DNA from: CAZTDU01 sp964617355
GTDB taxonomy: Bacteria > Pseudomonadota > Gammaproteobacteria > Burkholderiales > SG8-39
Assembly: GCA_964617355.1 (NCBI GenBank)
Contig: CAZTXP010000006.1
Span: forward strand, 13,465 to 77,464
Reading direction: 5' to 3'
DNA: 64,000 bases
Positions 1 to 7,853 of this stretch are shown here, piece by piece. The position numbers and the translations under genes are program-made. The stretch's first letter is position 1. Every line of letters starts with the position of its first letter. Under the pieces are notes generated by a model. That model was not told where the DNA came from. It made no database searches and saw nothing but the letters and a program-made list of their open reading frames with translations.

Positions 1-605
1 CAGTTGTCGGTGGCGTGCGCGGCGACCTGGCAGCGCACGCGCTCGCCGTGGCTGCCGTGGAAGCGCTGGATCAGTTCGGCGGCGCGCTCGAGGAAGGTCT
101 CGCCCCAGGCCTCGTCGAACTCGTAGATGCCGTGGCGGATCTTCAGCGTCAGCGCGTCGGCGCAGGATTCGCTGAACCACAGGCGCATGCCCGTCTCCGC
201 CATCGCGCCCGCGTAGCTGGCGACGTGGCGGAACGGCTCGACCAGCGTCGTCGTGCCGGAACGCAACGCCTCCAGGCAGCCGAGGCGGCCGATCGCGCGG
301 CGCTCGTCGTCGGTCATCGCGAAGCTGATCGGCGTCATGTAGCGGTAGATCGCCTCCGAGCCGGCGTCCTCGATCGTGCCGCGCAGCGCGAGCAGCAGCA
401 CGTGCGTGTGCGCGTTGACGAGGCCGGGCAGGATCGCGCGCTCGCGCGACGGGACCTCGGACAGGTCCGGATGCGCGCGCGCGACCTCGTCGTCCGGACC
501 GACCGCGACGATGCGCCCGCCGCGCACCGCGACCGATGCGCCGCGCAGGATGCGCCGGCTGGCATCCTGCGTGACGACGGTGGCGCCCGAGAACCGTGCG
601 TCCAT
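1..605 (-). CDS. Amidohydrolase (TRZ/ATZ or cytosine-deaminase-like), C-terminus outside window
   Basis: Metal-dependent amidohydrolase whose first 201 codons are in the window; the gene runs off the left edge. The reading frame gives an N-terminal beta-sandwich segment, then LPGLVNAHTH with the metal-binding His66 and His68, and a later VAAHATDN stretch near residue 198 that fits the next metal ligand. This is the arrangement of hydrolases and deaminases acting on triazines, cytosine or similar cyclic amidines. The ATG shares one base with the TGA of the ureohydrolase gene upstream (TGATG), so the two are probably translated together. The family is clear; the substrate cannot be read from the sequence. 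A guanidino or cyclic amide compound would fit the neighbour. Confidence 0.85.
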   Translation of the reverse strand, partial: MDARFSGATVVTQDASRRILRGASVAVRGGRIVAVGPDDEVARAHPDLSEVPSRERAILPGLVNAHTHVLLLALRGTIEDAGSEAIYRYMTPISFAMTDDERRAIGRLGCLEALRSGTTTLVEPFRHVASYAGAMAETGMRLWFSESCADALTLKIRHGIYEFDEAWGETFLERAAELIQRFHGSHGERVRCQVAAHATDN

Positions 606-1666
606 CAGGCCTTGCCGGCCTTCTTCAGCGCCATGCCGGCAAGCATGAACATGATCACGTAGGTGATCACGCGGTAGATCACCGCCGAGCCCGGCGGTAT
701 GCAGATGAACGACGCGCCGGTGAACCCACGCTTTCCGATCTCCAGCGCGCAGCGGATGATCTCGAAGTCGGTCATGCCCATCGGCTCGGCGAGCTCGCCG
801 AGGATGTCGCCCGGCGCGGGACCGGCGCCGCCGAGCACGTCCATGTCGTAGTGCACGTACACCGCGTCCGTGCCCTCGTAGGCGTGGCGCATCTCGCGGC
901 ACAGGCCCTCGATGCCGAGGTCGGTGCGCACGCGCCACATCGGGTAGAAGTGGATGCCGCGGCGGCGGTAGTCGTCCACGCGCGCGCGCGGCTCGAGCAT
1001 GCCGCGCTCGCCGATCTCGACCAGGTTCTCGACGCGGTAGTTCGGGTGGAACTCGAAGGCCTTCGCCTTCCAGTTCGAGCTGCCGGCGATGCGCGGGTCC
1101 TTGGTCAGCCGGTCGATCGGGTTGGAGTCCCAGTGCGTGTCGAAGCTGATCATGCCGACCTTGCCCTTCGAGCGCTCGGCGATGGGCTTGGCGATCGCGT
1201 ACGAGCCGCACGGCGAGTTCTGTCCGATCACGATCGGCACCGCGCCGACATCGAGCGCGTCGTTCACCTTCGCCTCGACCGCCGCCTGCGCGCGCAGGAT
1301 GTTCTCGGCGGTGGGGTTGTAGTTCGACTCGTCGGGGATCTCGGCGTCGCCGAAATCCATCACCTTCAGGTGCTCGAACACGTCGACGTCGAGGTCCTGC
1401 ACGTAGCCCGACGGATAGCGTGCCGACTGCTGGCGCACGCGCTTGGGGCCCGCGAGCCATTCGGTCGCCGGCACGCCGGCGTAGAGGCCGCCGGCGTTGG
1501 CGACGTACGGCGCGCCGATGATCGCCGCGTGCGAGCCGGCGAGCTCCGCCTTGGTGCGCGCGATCGGCAGCGCCATGAAGCTCGGCATGTCCGCCGTCAC
1601 CATCGGGATCTCGCGCCCGGCGAAGCGGTGGCTCTTGCGAATCTCTTCCCAGTCGGGATAGGCCAT
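605..1666 (-). CDS. Ureohydrolase (arginase/agmatinase) family protein with altered metal site
   Basis: A 353-residue protein of the arginase/agmatinase fold. Recognisable family motifs are FDTHWD (Asp176, His178, Asp180; normally DAHxD) and HYDMDV (Asp274, Asp276; normally SxDxDxxDP). The usual first motif GGDHS, whose His is a manganese ligand, reads GQNSP at residues 148-152, so that His appears to be Ser151, and the DP after the last DxD is replaced by GG. Five of six expected ligands remain. It may be a divergent amidino-hydrolase or have lost activity. An AAGGA-like ribosome site precedes ATG 1666. The gene is followed directly by an amidohydrolase (1-base overlap) and is divergent from a Rid protein 17 bases away, which suggests a small nitrogen-compound degradation cluster. 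Confidence 0.8.
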   Translation of the reverse strand: MAYPDWEEIRKSHRFAGREIPMVTADMPSFMALPIARTKAELAGSHAAIIGAPYVANAGGLYAGVPATEWLAGPKRVRQQSARYPSGYVQDLDVDVFEHLKVMDFGDAEIPDESNYNPTAENILRAQAAVEAKVNDALDVGAVPIVIGQNSPCGSYAIAKPIAERSKGKVGMISFDTHWDSNPIDRLTKDPRIAGSSNWKAKAFEFHPNYRVENLVEIGERGMLEPRARVDDYRRRGIHFYPMWRVRTDLGIEGLCREMRHAYEGTDAVYVHYDMDVLGGAGPAPGDILGELAEPMGMTDFEIIRCALEIGKRGFTGASFICIPPGSAVIYRVITYVIMFMLAGMALKKAGKA

Positions 1667-1683
1667 CGGATATAGTCCTTTCC

Positions 1684-2097
1684 ATGCCGCACCAACGACA
1701 TCGTCCCCACAATGTGCGCGATCAGCATCCGGAGCGCAACATCCAGTCCGACATGTGCAGCGTCGTGCTCGCGGGCGAGCGCATCTTCGTGCGCGGGCAG
1801 GTGGGCTACACCATCGATGCGCACGACCGGCGCCTCGTCGGCCCGGGCGACGCCGCCGCGCAGGCCGACCAGGCGATGAAGAACGTGCGCCAGCTGCTCG
1901 ACGAAGTCGGCGCGCGCATGGAAGACATCTGCAAGGTGAAGATCTGGGCGATCGACCGCGCCTACCTCGGGCCGGTCACCGCGGTCGTCGGCCGCCACCT
2001 GAAGGGCATCCCGGTGGCCACCAGCGAAGTCATCGTCGACGGACTTGCGCGCCCCGAGATGCTGATGGAGATCGACGTCGAGGTGGTGCGCGCCTGA
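1684..2097 (+). CDS. Rid family (YjgF/YER057c/UK114) protein
   Basis: A 137-residue member of the Rid family, cytosolic trimers best known for hydrolysing reactive enamine/imine intermediates. The family core is visible as RIFVRGQ (residues 33-39), the DAAAQADQAMKNVRQLL helix and LMEIDVEVV at the end. The arginine needed for imine deamination in RidA (in a PARS-type segment) is absent: the matching stretch is PVATSEV (110-116). It therefore belongs to a Rid subgroup of unknown chemistry. It is a close paralogue of the Rid gene at 3433-3858 (both begin MPHQR). It is divergent from the ureohydrolase and its end overlaps the end of the convergent PrpD gene by 68 bases. Confidence 0.88.
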   Translation: MPHQRHRPHNVRDQHPERNIQSDMCSVVLAGERIFVRGQVGYTIDAHDRRLVGPGDAAAQADQAMKNVRQLLDEVGARMEDICKVKIWAIDRAYLGPVTAVVGRHLKGIPVATSEVIVDGLARPEMLMEIDVEVVRA

Positions 2098-3436
2098 GCG
2101 CGGCGGCGATCGCGCGCAGGTCGCGTTCGCCTTCCAGCCCGTCGAGCCGCCGGCGCAGCGCCGCGCGACCCGGGGCGCAGTCATCGAACTTCAGGTCCAG
2201 TCGACCCGGCGCGAGCGGCGCCTGCAGCGTGCCGCGCGGGTATTGCGAATAGCGCTCCAGCCGGCGGCCGTCCTTCAGCCACACGACGACGCGTGCCGGC
2301 TCGCGGCCGTTCTCGGCGATCGGATGCGGCCGGGCGGCCGTCGTGCAGCGCATCGTCATGCGGGGCAGCAGCGCGCGCAGGTCCGGCCGCTCCAGCGCCG
2401 CGGGCGTGAAGTCCGCAAGTCCGAGCCGGCCCTGCGCCAGTGCCAGCGCGAGCGCCCACGGCATGCTGAAGCGCGATTCGGAAGGCGTGCGCGGCGCGGC
2501 GTACCTCAGGTTGTCGTAACTGACCCGGTTCACGATCGCCTCGACGCGGCGCACGTCGGCCGCCGTGAAGCCGTGCTCCGCGCGCAGTTCCAGCAGCGCA
2601 TCCACGGCGCAATGCACGCTAGCGCAACACGGGTGGATCTTTGCCTTCAGGCCGTAGCGCACGATCGCGAGGCGCCGGTCCCGCGCGCGGCGATAGCCCG
2701 GGGCGCCCGGCGCGCCGAAGAGGTCGGCGAACGCCCACTCGCCCTCGAGCACCTCGGCGGTGCCGCGCGCACCGCTCGCCGCGAGCGTCGCGGCCATCAC
2801 GCCGTGCATCGCAGCCAGCCCGGCGTGCATCGGCTTGGCGAGCGTGCCGAACTGGCGCTTCGAGCCCGCGGCCATGCTGGAGGCGAGGCTGAGCGCCGCG
2901 GTGCAGCCCTCGGTGTCGAGCCGCAGCAGGCGCGCGCCGGCCGCCGCGGCGCCGAACACGCCGATGGTCGAGGTCGAGTGCCAGCCGCGCTCGTAGTGCG
3001 CGAGGTTGACGCCATCGCCGACCACGGCCTGCGCCTCTAGGCCCGCGACGTACGCATCCACGACCGCCGCGCCGGAAGCGCCCCGTTCCTCGCCCAGCGC
3101 GAGCACGGCCGGCGCGAGCACCGCGGTGGCGTGCCCGGCCATCGGGTGGTAGTTGTCGTCGAAGTCGAGCGCGTGCGCGGCGGTGCCGTTGACGAATGCG
3201 GCGCCCGGTGCGGCAAGCTGCCCGGCGCGAGCGACCACGCTGCAGTGGCCCGTGCCCCAGCCGCGCGCCGCAGCGAACGCGGCCTCGGTGGCGGGATCGC
3301 TCGCACCGGCGAGCATGCACGCGATGCCATCCTTCAGCGCGTCCTTCGCGAGCTCGAGGGCTCGTCGGTCGCGTATGCGCGGAGTGCGCGCCAGCCACTG
3401 CGCGAGCCGTGCAGTCGGCCCCGGCGAGCGCTTCAC
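2030..3436 (-). CDS. MmgE/PrpD family protein
   Basis: A 468-residue protein of the MmgE/PrpD family, which includes 2-methylcitrate dehydratase, cis-aconitate decarboxylase and many uncharacterised enzymes. Typical features are NGTAAHALDFDD near residue 90, the GWHSTSTIG segment near residue 160, KPMHAGLAA near residue 210 and the Cys-containing KIHPCCASVHCAVDA near residue 270. GTG is used as start and overlaps the TGA of the Rid gene upstream (GTGA), so the pair is translationally coupled. The Arg-rich C-terminal tail (about the last 20 residues) is encoded antisense to the end of the other Rid gene. No other propionate genes are nearby, so a methylcitrate role is unlikely; the true substrate is unknown. 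Confidence 0.85.
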   Translation of the reverse strand: MKRSPGPTARLAQWLARTPRIRDRRALELAKDALKDGIACMLAGASDPATEAAFAAARGWGTGHCSVVARAGQLAAPGAAFVNGTAAHALDFDDNYHPMAGHATAVLAPAVLALGEERGASGAAVVDAYVAGLEAQAVVGDGVNLAHYERGWHSTSTIGVFGAAAAGARLLRLDTEGCTAALSLASSMAAGSKRQFGTLAKPMHAGLAAMHGVMAATLAASGARGTAEVLEGEWAFADLFGAPGAPGYRRARDRRLAIVRYGLKAKIHPCCASVHCAVDALLELRAEHGFTAADVRRVEAIVNRVSYDNLRYAAPRTPSESRFSMPWALALALAQGRLGLADFTPAALERPDLRALLPRMTMRCTTAARPHPIAENGREPARVVVWLKDGRRLERYSQYPRGTLQAPLAPGRLDLKFDDCAPGRAALRRRLDGLEGERDLRAIAAALRRAPPRRRSPSASRGAQVRRR

Positions 3437-3858
3437 GCGGCTTGCGCCTCGTCCTCCGGGATCACCGCCTCGATGTCGATTTCGACCAGCATCTCCGGCA
3501 TCGCGAGGCCGCGCACGATCAGGCCGGTGCCGCAGGGGTGGATGCCCTTCAGGCGCCTGCCGATGACGTTGTAGATCGCTTCGCGGTGGCCGCGGTCGGT
3601 GATGTAGGTGGTGATCTTGCAGATGTGCTCGAGCCTGGAGCCGGCTTCCTCGAGCAGCTGCTTCACGTTGGCGAGCGCCTGCTCGGTCTGCGCGGCGGGA
3701 TCGCCGACGCCGACGAAGCGGCCGTCGAGCGCGAGGCCCGTCTGCCCGCGCAGGAAGAGGTGCCGCCCGGCCTTCACCACCATGCAGAAGTCGGCGTCGA
3801 TCGGCGCCTGCCGGTAGACCTCGCGGGCATTGAACGGGCGCAGGCGCTGGTGCGGCAT
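3433..3858 (-). CDS. Rid family (YjgF/YER057c/UK114) protein, second copy
   Basis: A 141-residue Rid-family protein, paralogous to the one at 1684-2097 (shared MPHQR start, ICKI(T/V) core, RRLKGI and PEMLVEIDIEAV end). As in its paralogue, the arginine needed for imine deamination is missing; the region reads PCGTGLIV. The gene stops inside the GTG start of the MmgE/PrpD gene, so both are expected on one message. The 50 bases between its ATG and that of the divergent DUF1028 gene hold the promoters for both directions, but no clear -35/-10 pair was seen. Its likely role is to serve or bind an intermediate made by the PrpD-type enzyme; this is inference from the coupling. Confidence 0.87.
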   Translation of the reverse strand: MPHQRLRPFNAREVYRQAPIDADFCMVVKAGRHLFLRGQTGLALDGRFVGVGDPAAQTEQALANVKQLLEEAGSRLEHICKITTYITDRGHREAIYNVIGRRLKGIHPCGTGLIVRGLAMPEMLVEIDIEAVIPEDEAQAA

Positions 3859-3908
3859 GGCGAATCCCCTCGTACGGAGCGACGAGCCTATGCTAGCGTA
3901 AGCCCGCC

Positions 3909-4568
3909 ATGACCTATTCGATCGCAGCGAAATGCGCGCGCACCGGGATGTTCGGCTGCGCGGTCACGACCTCCAGCATCGCCGTCGGCAGTCGCTGCGC
4001 GTACGCGCGCGCCGGTGTCGGATCGGTGCTCACGCAGCATCGCACCGATCCGAGGCTCGGCCCGCGCGGGCTCGATTTGCTCGCCGAAGGCCTCGACGCC
4101 GCCACGGTGGTCGATCGCCTCACGCGCGACGTGCCGGGCATTGGCTGGCGGCAACTCGCGATCGTCGACGCGCAGGGACGCACCGCCGCGTATCACGGCG
4201 CGCGCATCACCTCGGTGCATTCACACCATGAAGGTGCGCAGTGCATCGCGGCCGGCAACATCCTCACCAATGCCGACGTGCCGCGCGCGATGGTCGCGGC
4301 GTTCGAGGCGCGCCCCGCGGCACACCTCGCGGAGCGTCTGGTGCTGGCCCTCGAAGCCGGGTACGCTGCCGGAGGCGAGCCCAAGCAGGTGAAGTCCGCA
4401 GCGCTGCTGGTGGTCGAGCTCGAGTCGTTCCCGCTCGTCGACCTGCGCGTGGACTACGACCCGCAGCCGCTGGTGCAGTTGCGGTGGCTGTGGGAGAACT
4501 ACGAGCCTGCCGCGAAGTTGTACGTCGAGCGCGCGGTCAATCCCGACGGCGCCCCCGGCGCCGCCTGA
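3909..4568 (+). CDS. DUF1028 family protein (Ntn-hydrolase-like)
   Basis: A 219-residue protein of the DUF1028 family. The signature is the N-terminal MTYSIAAKCARTGMFGCAV followed by SIAVGS, and the internal CIAAGNILTNADVP segment. The family resembles Ntn hydrolases by fold prediction, but its function is not established. It is commonly found next to peptide and amino acid uptake genes or amidases, and here it precedes a dipeptide-type ABC transporter by 16 bases in the same direction, suggesting co-transcription. No signal peptide is present, so a cytosolic location is expected. Confidence 0.85.
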   Translation: MTYSIAAKCARTGMFGCAVTTSSIAVGSRCAYARAGVGSVLTQHRTDPRLGPRGLDLLAEGLDAATVVDRLTRDVPGIGWRQLAIVDAQGRTAAYHGARITSVHSHHEGAQCIAAGNILTNADVPRAMVAAFEARPAAHLAERLVLALEAGYAAGGEPKQVKSAALLVVELESFPLVDLRVDYDPQPLVQLRWLWENYEPAAKLYVERAVNPDGAPGAA

Positions 4569-4584
4569 CAAAGGAGTGCACGCC

Positions 4585-6075
4585 ATGCGATCCACGATGC
4601 TGCGCGCCGTTCTGCTGGCGCTCGCGATGACCCTGCCGTTCGCCGCCGGCGCCAAGGGCACGCTGCGCGCCACGCTGAACGCGAACCTGAACCACCTCAA
4701 CCCCGCCAAGGCGACCATCGGCGAGGAGTACATCTACGACGTGCTGGTCTTCAGCGGCCTGGTACGCATCGACGAGAACCTGAAGTTCCAGGGCGAGCTC
4801 GCCGAGCGCTGGGAGTCGAGCGAGGACCTGAAGACGTGGACCTTCTACCTGAGGAAGGGCGTGAAGTTCCATCACGGCAAGGAACTCGGCGCCGAGGACG
4901 TGATCGCCACCTTCCGCATGATCGCCGACCCGGCCACCGCCTCCAGCGCGCGCACCTACATGGACCTCGTCGAGGCCTTCGAGGCGGTCGACAAGTACAC
5001 CGTGCGCTTCAAGCTGAAGATCCCGTACGCGGGTTTCGCCGAGCTGATGGTCGAGCGGCAGATGAAGATCGTGCCGAGCGACCGCATGGACAAGCTCGCC
5101 ACCGAACCGAGCGGCACCGGCCCGTTCAAGCTGAAGTCCTGGGTGCCGGGCGACCGGCTGGAACTGGTGAAGCACACCGAGTACTTCGAGAAGGGCCTGC
5201 CCAGGCTCGACGGCGTGACCTTCCGCATCATGCCGGAGAACGCCGCGCGGGTCGCCGCGATCGAGTCCGGCAGCGTCGACCTCGTCTGGAACCTGCCGCT
5301 GGAGTCGATCGACAAGCTGAAGGAGAGCAAGGTGCTGACCGTGGACTCGGTCGCCACGTCCACCTGGGACGGCATCGTCATGGGCAACAAGACCAAGCCC
5401 TTCGACGACGTGCGCGTGCGCCGCGCGGTGCTGCTCGCACTGGACAAGCAGCAGCTCGCCACCTTCGCCGCCTTCGGCCACGGCACGCCGACGCATTCGC
5501 CGATCTCGCCCAAGCACCCGTACTTCAACAAGCAGCTCAGCCTGAAGCCGGACGTCGCGCAGGCGAAGAAGTTGCTCGCCGAGGCCGGCTACCCGAACGG
5601 CTTCACGATTCCGCTGCACGTGCCGGTGGGGCGCCCGACGCGCGAGCGCATGGCGATCGCCGTGCAGCACATGCTGAAGCAGGTCGGCATCCAGGTCGAG
5701 GTGATCCGCATGCCGTACAACCGCTTCCAGACCGAGATCTCGGGCAAGGCGCCGTTCTACATGGACGGCTACTTCACGCGCCCCACCGTCGACACCTCCA
5801 CCTACCCCTGGTACCACACCACCGGCTCGTGGAACACGCGCATGTGGCACTTCAGCTCCAAGCGCATCGACGAACTACTGGACAAGGCGCGCGGCACGCG
5901 CGACGAGAAGGAGCTCGCGAAGCTCTACCAGACCTTCCAGCAGTACGCGGTCGAGGACGTGCCCGGCGTCATCGCCTACGTGATGAACTTCGCCAACGCG
6001 TACCGCAAGAACGTGAAGGGCTTCAAGACCCACCCGTACCTTTGGCTCGACCTGAGGAACGTCACGGTCGAGTGA
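4585..6075 (+). CDS. ABC transporter substrate-binding protein, family 5 (peptide/nickel type)
   Basis: A periplasmic binding protein of the SBP_bac_5 family (DppA/OppA-like), about 496 residues. The N-terminus has a Sec signal (MRSTMLRAVLLALAMTLPFAAGA). Family features include NLNHLNPAKATIGEEYIYD, YDVLVFSGLVRID, the GTGPFKLKSW segment and DVRVRRAVLLALDKQ. ATG 4585 was chosen over an in-frame GTG at 4576 because AAGGAG at 4571-4575 sits at a proper distance from 4585. It heads an operon with two permeases, a fused double ATPase and an M20 hydrolase. Likely substrates are peptides or peptide-like compounds that the hydrolase then cleaves. Confidence 0.92.
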   Translation: MRSTMLRAVLLALAMTLPFAAGAKGTLRATLNANLNHLNPAKATIGEEYIYDVLVFSGLVRIDENLKFQGELAERWESSEDLKTWTFYLRKGVKFHHGKELGAEDVIATFRMIADPATASSARTYMDLVEAFEAVDKYTVRFKLKIPYAGFAELMVERQMKIVPSDRMDKLATEPSGTGPFKLKSWVPGDRLELVKHTEYFEKGLPRLDGVTFRIMPENAARVAAIESGSVDLVWNLPLESIDKLKESKVLTVDSVATSTWDGIVMGNKTKPFDDVRVRRAVLLALDKQQLATFAAFGHGTPTHSPISPKHPYFNKQLSLKPDVAQAKKLLAEAGYPNGFTIPLHVPVGRPTRERMAIAVQHMLKQVGIQVEVIRMPYNRFQTEISGKAPFYMDGYFTRPTVDTSTYPWYHTTGSWNTRMWHFSSKRIDELLDKARGTRDEKELAKLYQTFQQYAVEDVPGVIAYVMNFANAYRKNVKGFKTHPYLWLDLRNVTVE

Positions 6076-6091
6076 GCGCGGCGCCCACCGC

Positions 6092-7051
6092 GTGCTCCTC
6101 TATGCGCTGAAGCGCCTCGCCGGCATCGCCGCGATCCTCGCGGTGATGTCGGTGCTGATCTTCTGGGCGACACAGGTGATGCCCGGCGACGTCGCGCACA
6201 TGATCGTCGGGCAGTTCGCCACCGAGGACCAGGTGCGCGCGGTGCGCGGGCGCCTCGGCCTCGACGACCCGGTGCTGGACCAGTACCTGCGCTGGGCCGG
6301 CGCCGCGCTGCGCGGCGACCTCGGCCTGTCGATGATGATGGACCGCCCGATCGGGCCGATGATCGGCGAGGCGATCGCGCGCTCCGCAGTGCTCGCCGGC
6401 GTGTCGATCGTGCTCGTCGCCGCGATCGGCATCGGCCTCGGCGTGCTCACCGGCACGCGGCCGGGAACCACGACCGACCACGCGGTGTCGGTCGGCCTGT
6501 ATTTCTTCATCTCGGTGCCGGAGTTCTTCTGGGCGATCGTGGTGATCCTGCTCTTCGCGGGGACGCTGGGCTGGTTCCCGGCCACCGGTTACGCGCCGAT
6601 GTCCGACGGCTTCTGGACCTGGCTGCAGCACCTCGTGCTGCCGGTGGCGACGCTGGTGTCGGGGCTGGTGGCGCACGTCGCGCGGCTGACGCGCTCGTCG
6701 ATCATCGAGACCATGCGCGCGCAGTACGTGGTCGCGGCGCGCGCCAAGGGCCTGCCGGAGCGCACGGTGATCCGGCGCCACGCGCTGCCGAACGCGCTGG
6801 TGCCGACCATCACCGTGCTCGCCATCGACGTGGGCCTGCTGATGGGCGGCATCGTCGTGGTCGAGACGGTGTTCTCCTATCCCGGCCTCGGGCGCCTCTT
6901 GATCTTCGCGCTCGAGCAGAAGGACCTGCCGGTGGTGCAGGCCGGCATCCTCGTGGTCACCGCGGTGTATGCCGCGGCGAACTTGGTGGCCGACCTCGCG
7001 TACGCCTGGTTCAACCCGCGCATCCGGTACGGCCGTGCGGTGGCCTCCTAG
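6092..7051 (+). CDS. ABC transporter permease, DppB type
   Basis: A 319-residue inner membrane permease of the DppB/OppB type. It has the usual N-terminal helix (LYALKRLAGIAAILAVMSVLIFW), the long periplasmic loop, and the EAA loop that contacts the ATPase (ARAKGLPERTVIRRHALPNALVP, near residue 215). GTG at 6092 is the only plausible start after the binding-protein stop at 6075; no strong ribosome-binding site is visible, so translation may rely on coupling to the upstream gene. It forms a heterodimer channel with the next gene, whose start lies inside this one. Confidence 0.9.
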   Translation: MLLYALKRLAGIAAILAVMSVLIFWATQVMPGDVAHMIVGQFATEDQVRAVRGRLGLDDPVLDQYLRWAGAALRGDLGLSMMMDRPIGPMIGEAIARSAVLAGVSIVLVAAIGIGLGVLTGTRPGTTTDHAVSVGLYFFISVPEFFWAIVVILLFAGTLGWFPATGYAPMSDGFWTWLQHLVLPVATLVSGLVAHVARLTRSSIIETMRAQYVVAARAKGLPERTVIRRHALPNALVPTITVLAIDVGLLMGGIVVVETVFSYPGLGRLLIFALEQKDLPVVQAGILVVTAVYAAANLVADLAYAWFNPRIRYGRAVAS

Positions 7052-7853
7052 CCTCGTCGCCGGCGGTACGCTGTTCGCGCTGATCGCGGCTGCCGCCGCT
7101 GCGGGACCCGCGCTCGCGCCGTACCCGCACGACGAGATGAACATCATGGCGCGCCTGGTGGCGCCCGGCGCGGCCCACTGGCTCGGCACCGACGAGTTCG
7201 GGCGCGACGTGCTGTCGAGGCTGCTGCACGGCGCGCGGCTGTCGCTGCTGATGGGCATCGGCGCGACGCTCGTCAGCCTCTTCCTCGGCGTGCCGCTGGG
7301 CCTCGCCGCCGGCTACTACCGCGGCCGCGTCGACGAGGCGATCATGCGCTCGGTCGACCTGCTGATGTCGGTGCCGCCGATCCTGATGGGCATCCTGATC
7401 CTGTCGATGACGCCGCCGAACCCGTGGAAGACCGCCATCGCGGTGGGCGTGATCTACGTGCCGATCATGGCGCGCCTCGCGCGCAGCGTGACGCTCGAGG
7501 TGGCCGCCGAGGAGTTCGTGCTCGCGGCGCGCGCGCGCGGCGAGCGCGGCTGGTACATCCTCGCCGCCGAGATCCTGCCGAACGCGTGGCCGCCGATCAT
7601 CGTCGAGTCGGCGCTGCGCGTGACCTTCGCCATCATGCTCGGCGCGGCGCTGTCCTTCCTCGGCCTCGGCGTGCACCCGCCGGCGTCCGACTGGGGCCTG
7701 ATGATCGCCGAGGCGCGCCCGTTCGTCGGCGAGGCGCCGTGGGTCGCGATCGCGCCCGGCGTGGTGCTCTGCCTCACGGTGATCGCGGTGAACCTGATCG
7801 GCGACGGCCTGCGCGAGGTGCTCGACCCGCGCCTGAAGCGGGGGCGCGGATGA
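7035..7853 (+). CDS. ABC transporter permease, DppC type
   Basis: A 272-residue inner membrane permease of the DppC/OppC type. Family marks are HWLGTDEFGRDVLSRLLHGARLSL (near residue 50), VDLLMSVPPIL and the EAA loop ARARGERGWYILAAEILPNAW. GTG 7035 is the preferred start: it gives the normal DppC length and overlaps the end of the first permease by 17 bases. A longer frame extends upstream to 6969 but that part is antisense-like and Trp/Arg-rich and does not look like DppC. The stop overlaps the ATG of the ATPase gene (ATGA). Confidence 0.9.
   Translation: MRWPPSLVAGGTLFALIAAAAAAGPALAPYPHDEMNIMARLVAPGAAHWLGTDEFGRDVLSRLLHGARLSLLMGIGATLVSLFLGVPLGLAAGYYRGRVDEAIMRSVDLLMSVPPILMGILILSMTPPNPWKTAIAVGVIYVPIMARLARSVTLEVAAEEFVLAARARGERGWYILAAEILPNAWPPIIVESALRVTFAIMLGAALSFLGLGVHPPASDWGLMIAEARPFVGEAPWVAIAPGVVLCLTVIAVNLIGDGLREVLDPRLKRGRG

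Noticed and set aside
1671..1676. TATAGT as a -10 for a leaderless Rid transcript at 1684
   Set aside because: No -35 is found at a suitable distance and the bases also form the leader of the divergent ureohydrolase; the match is weak.
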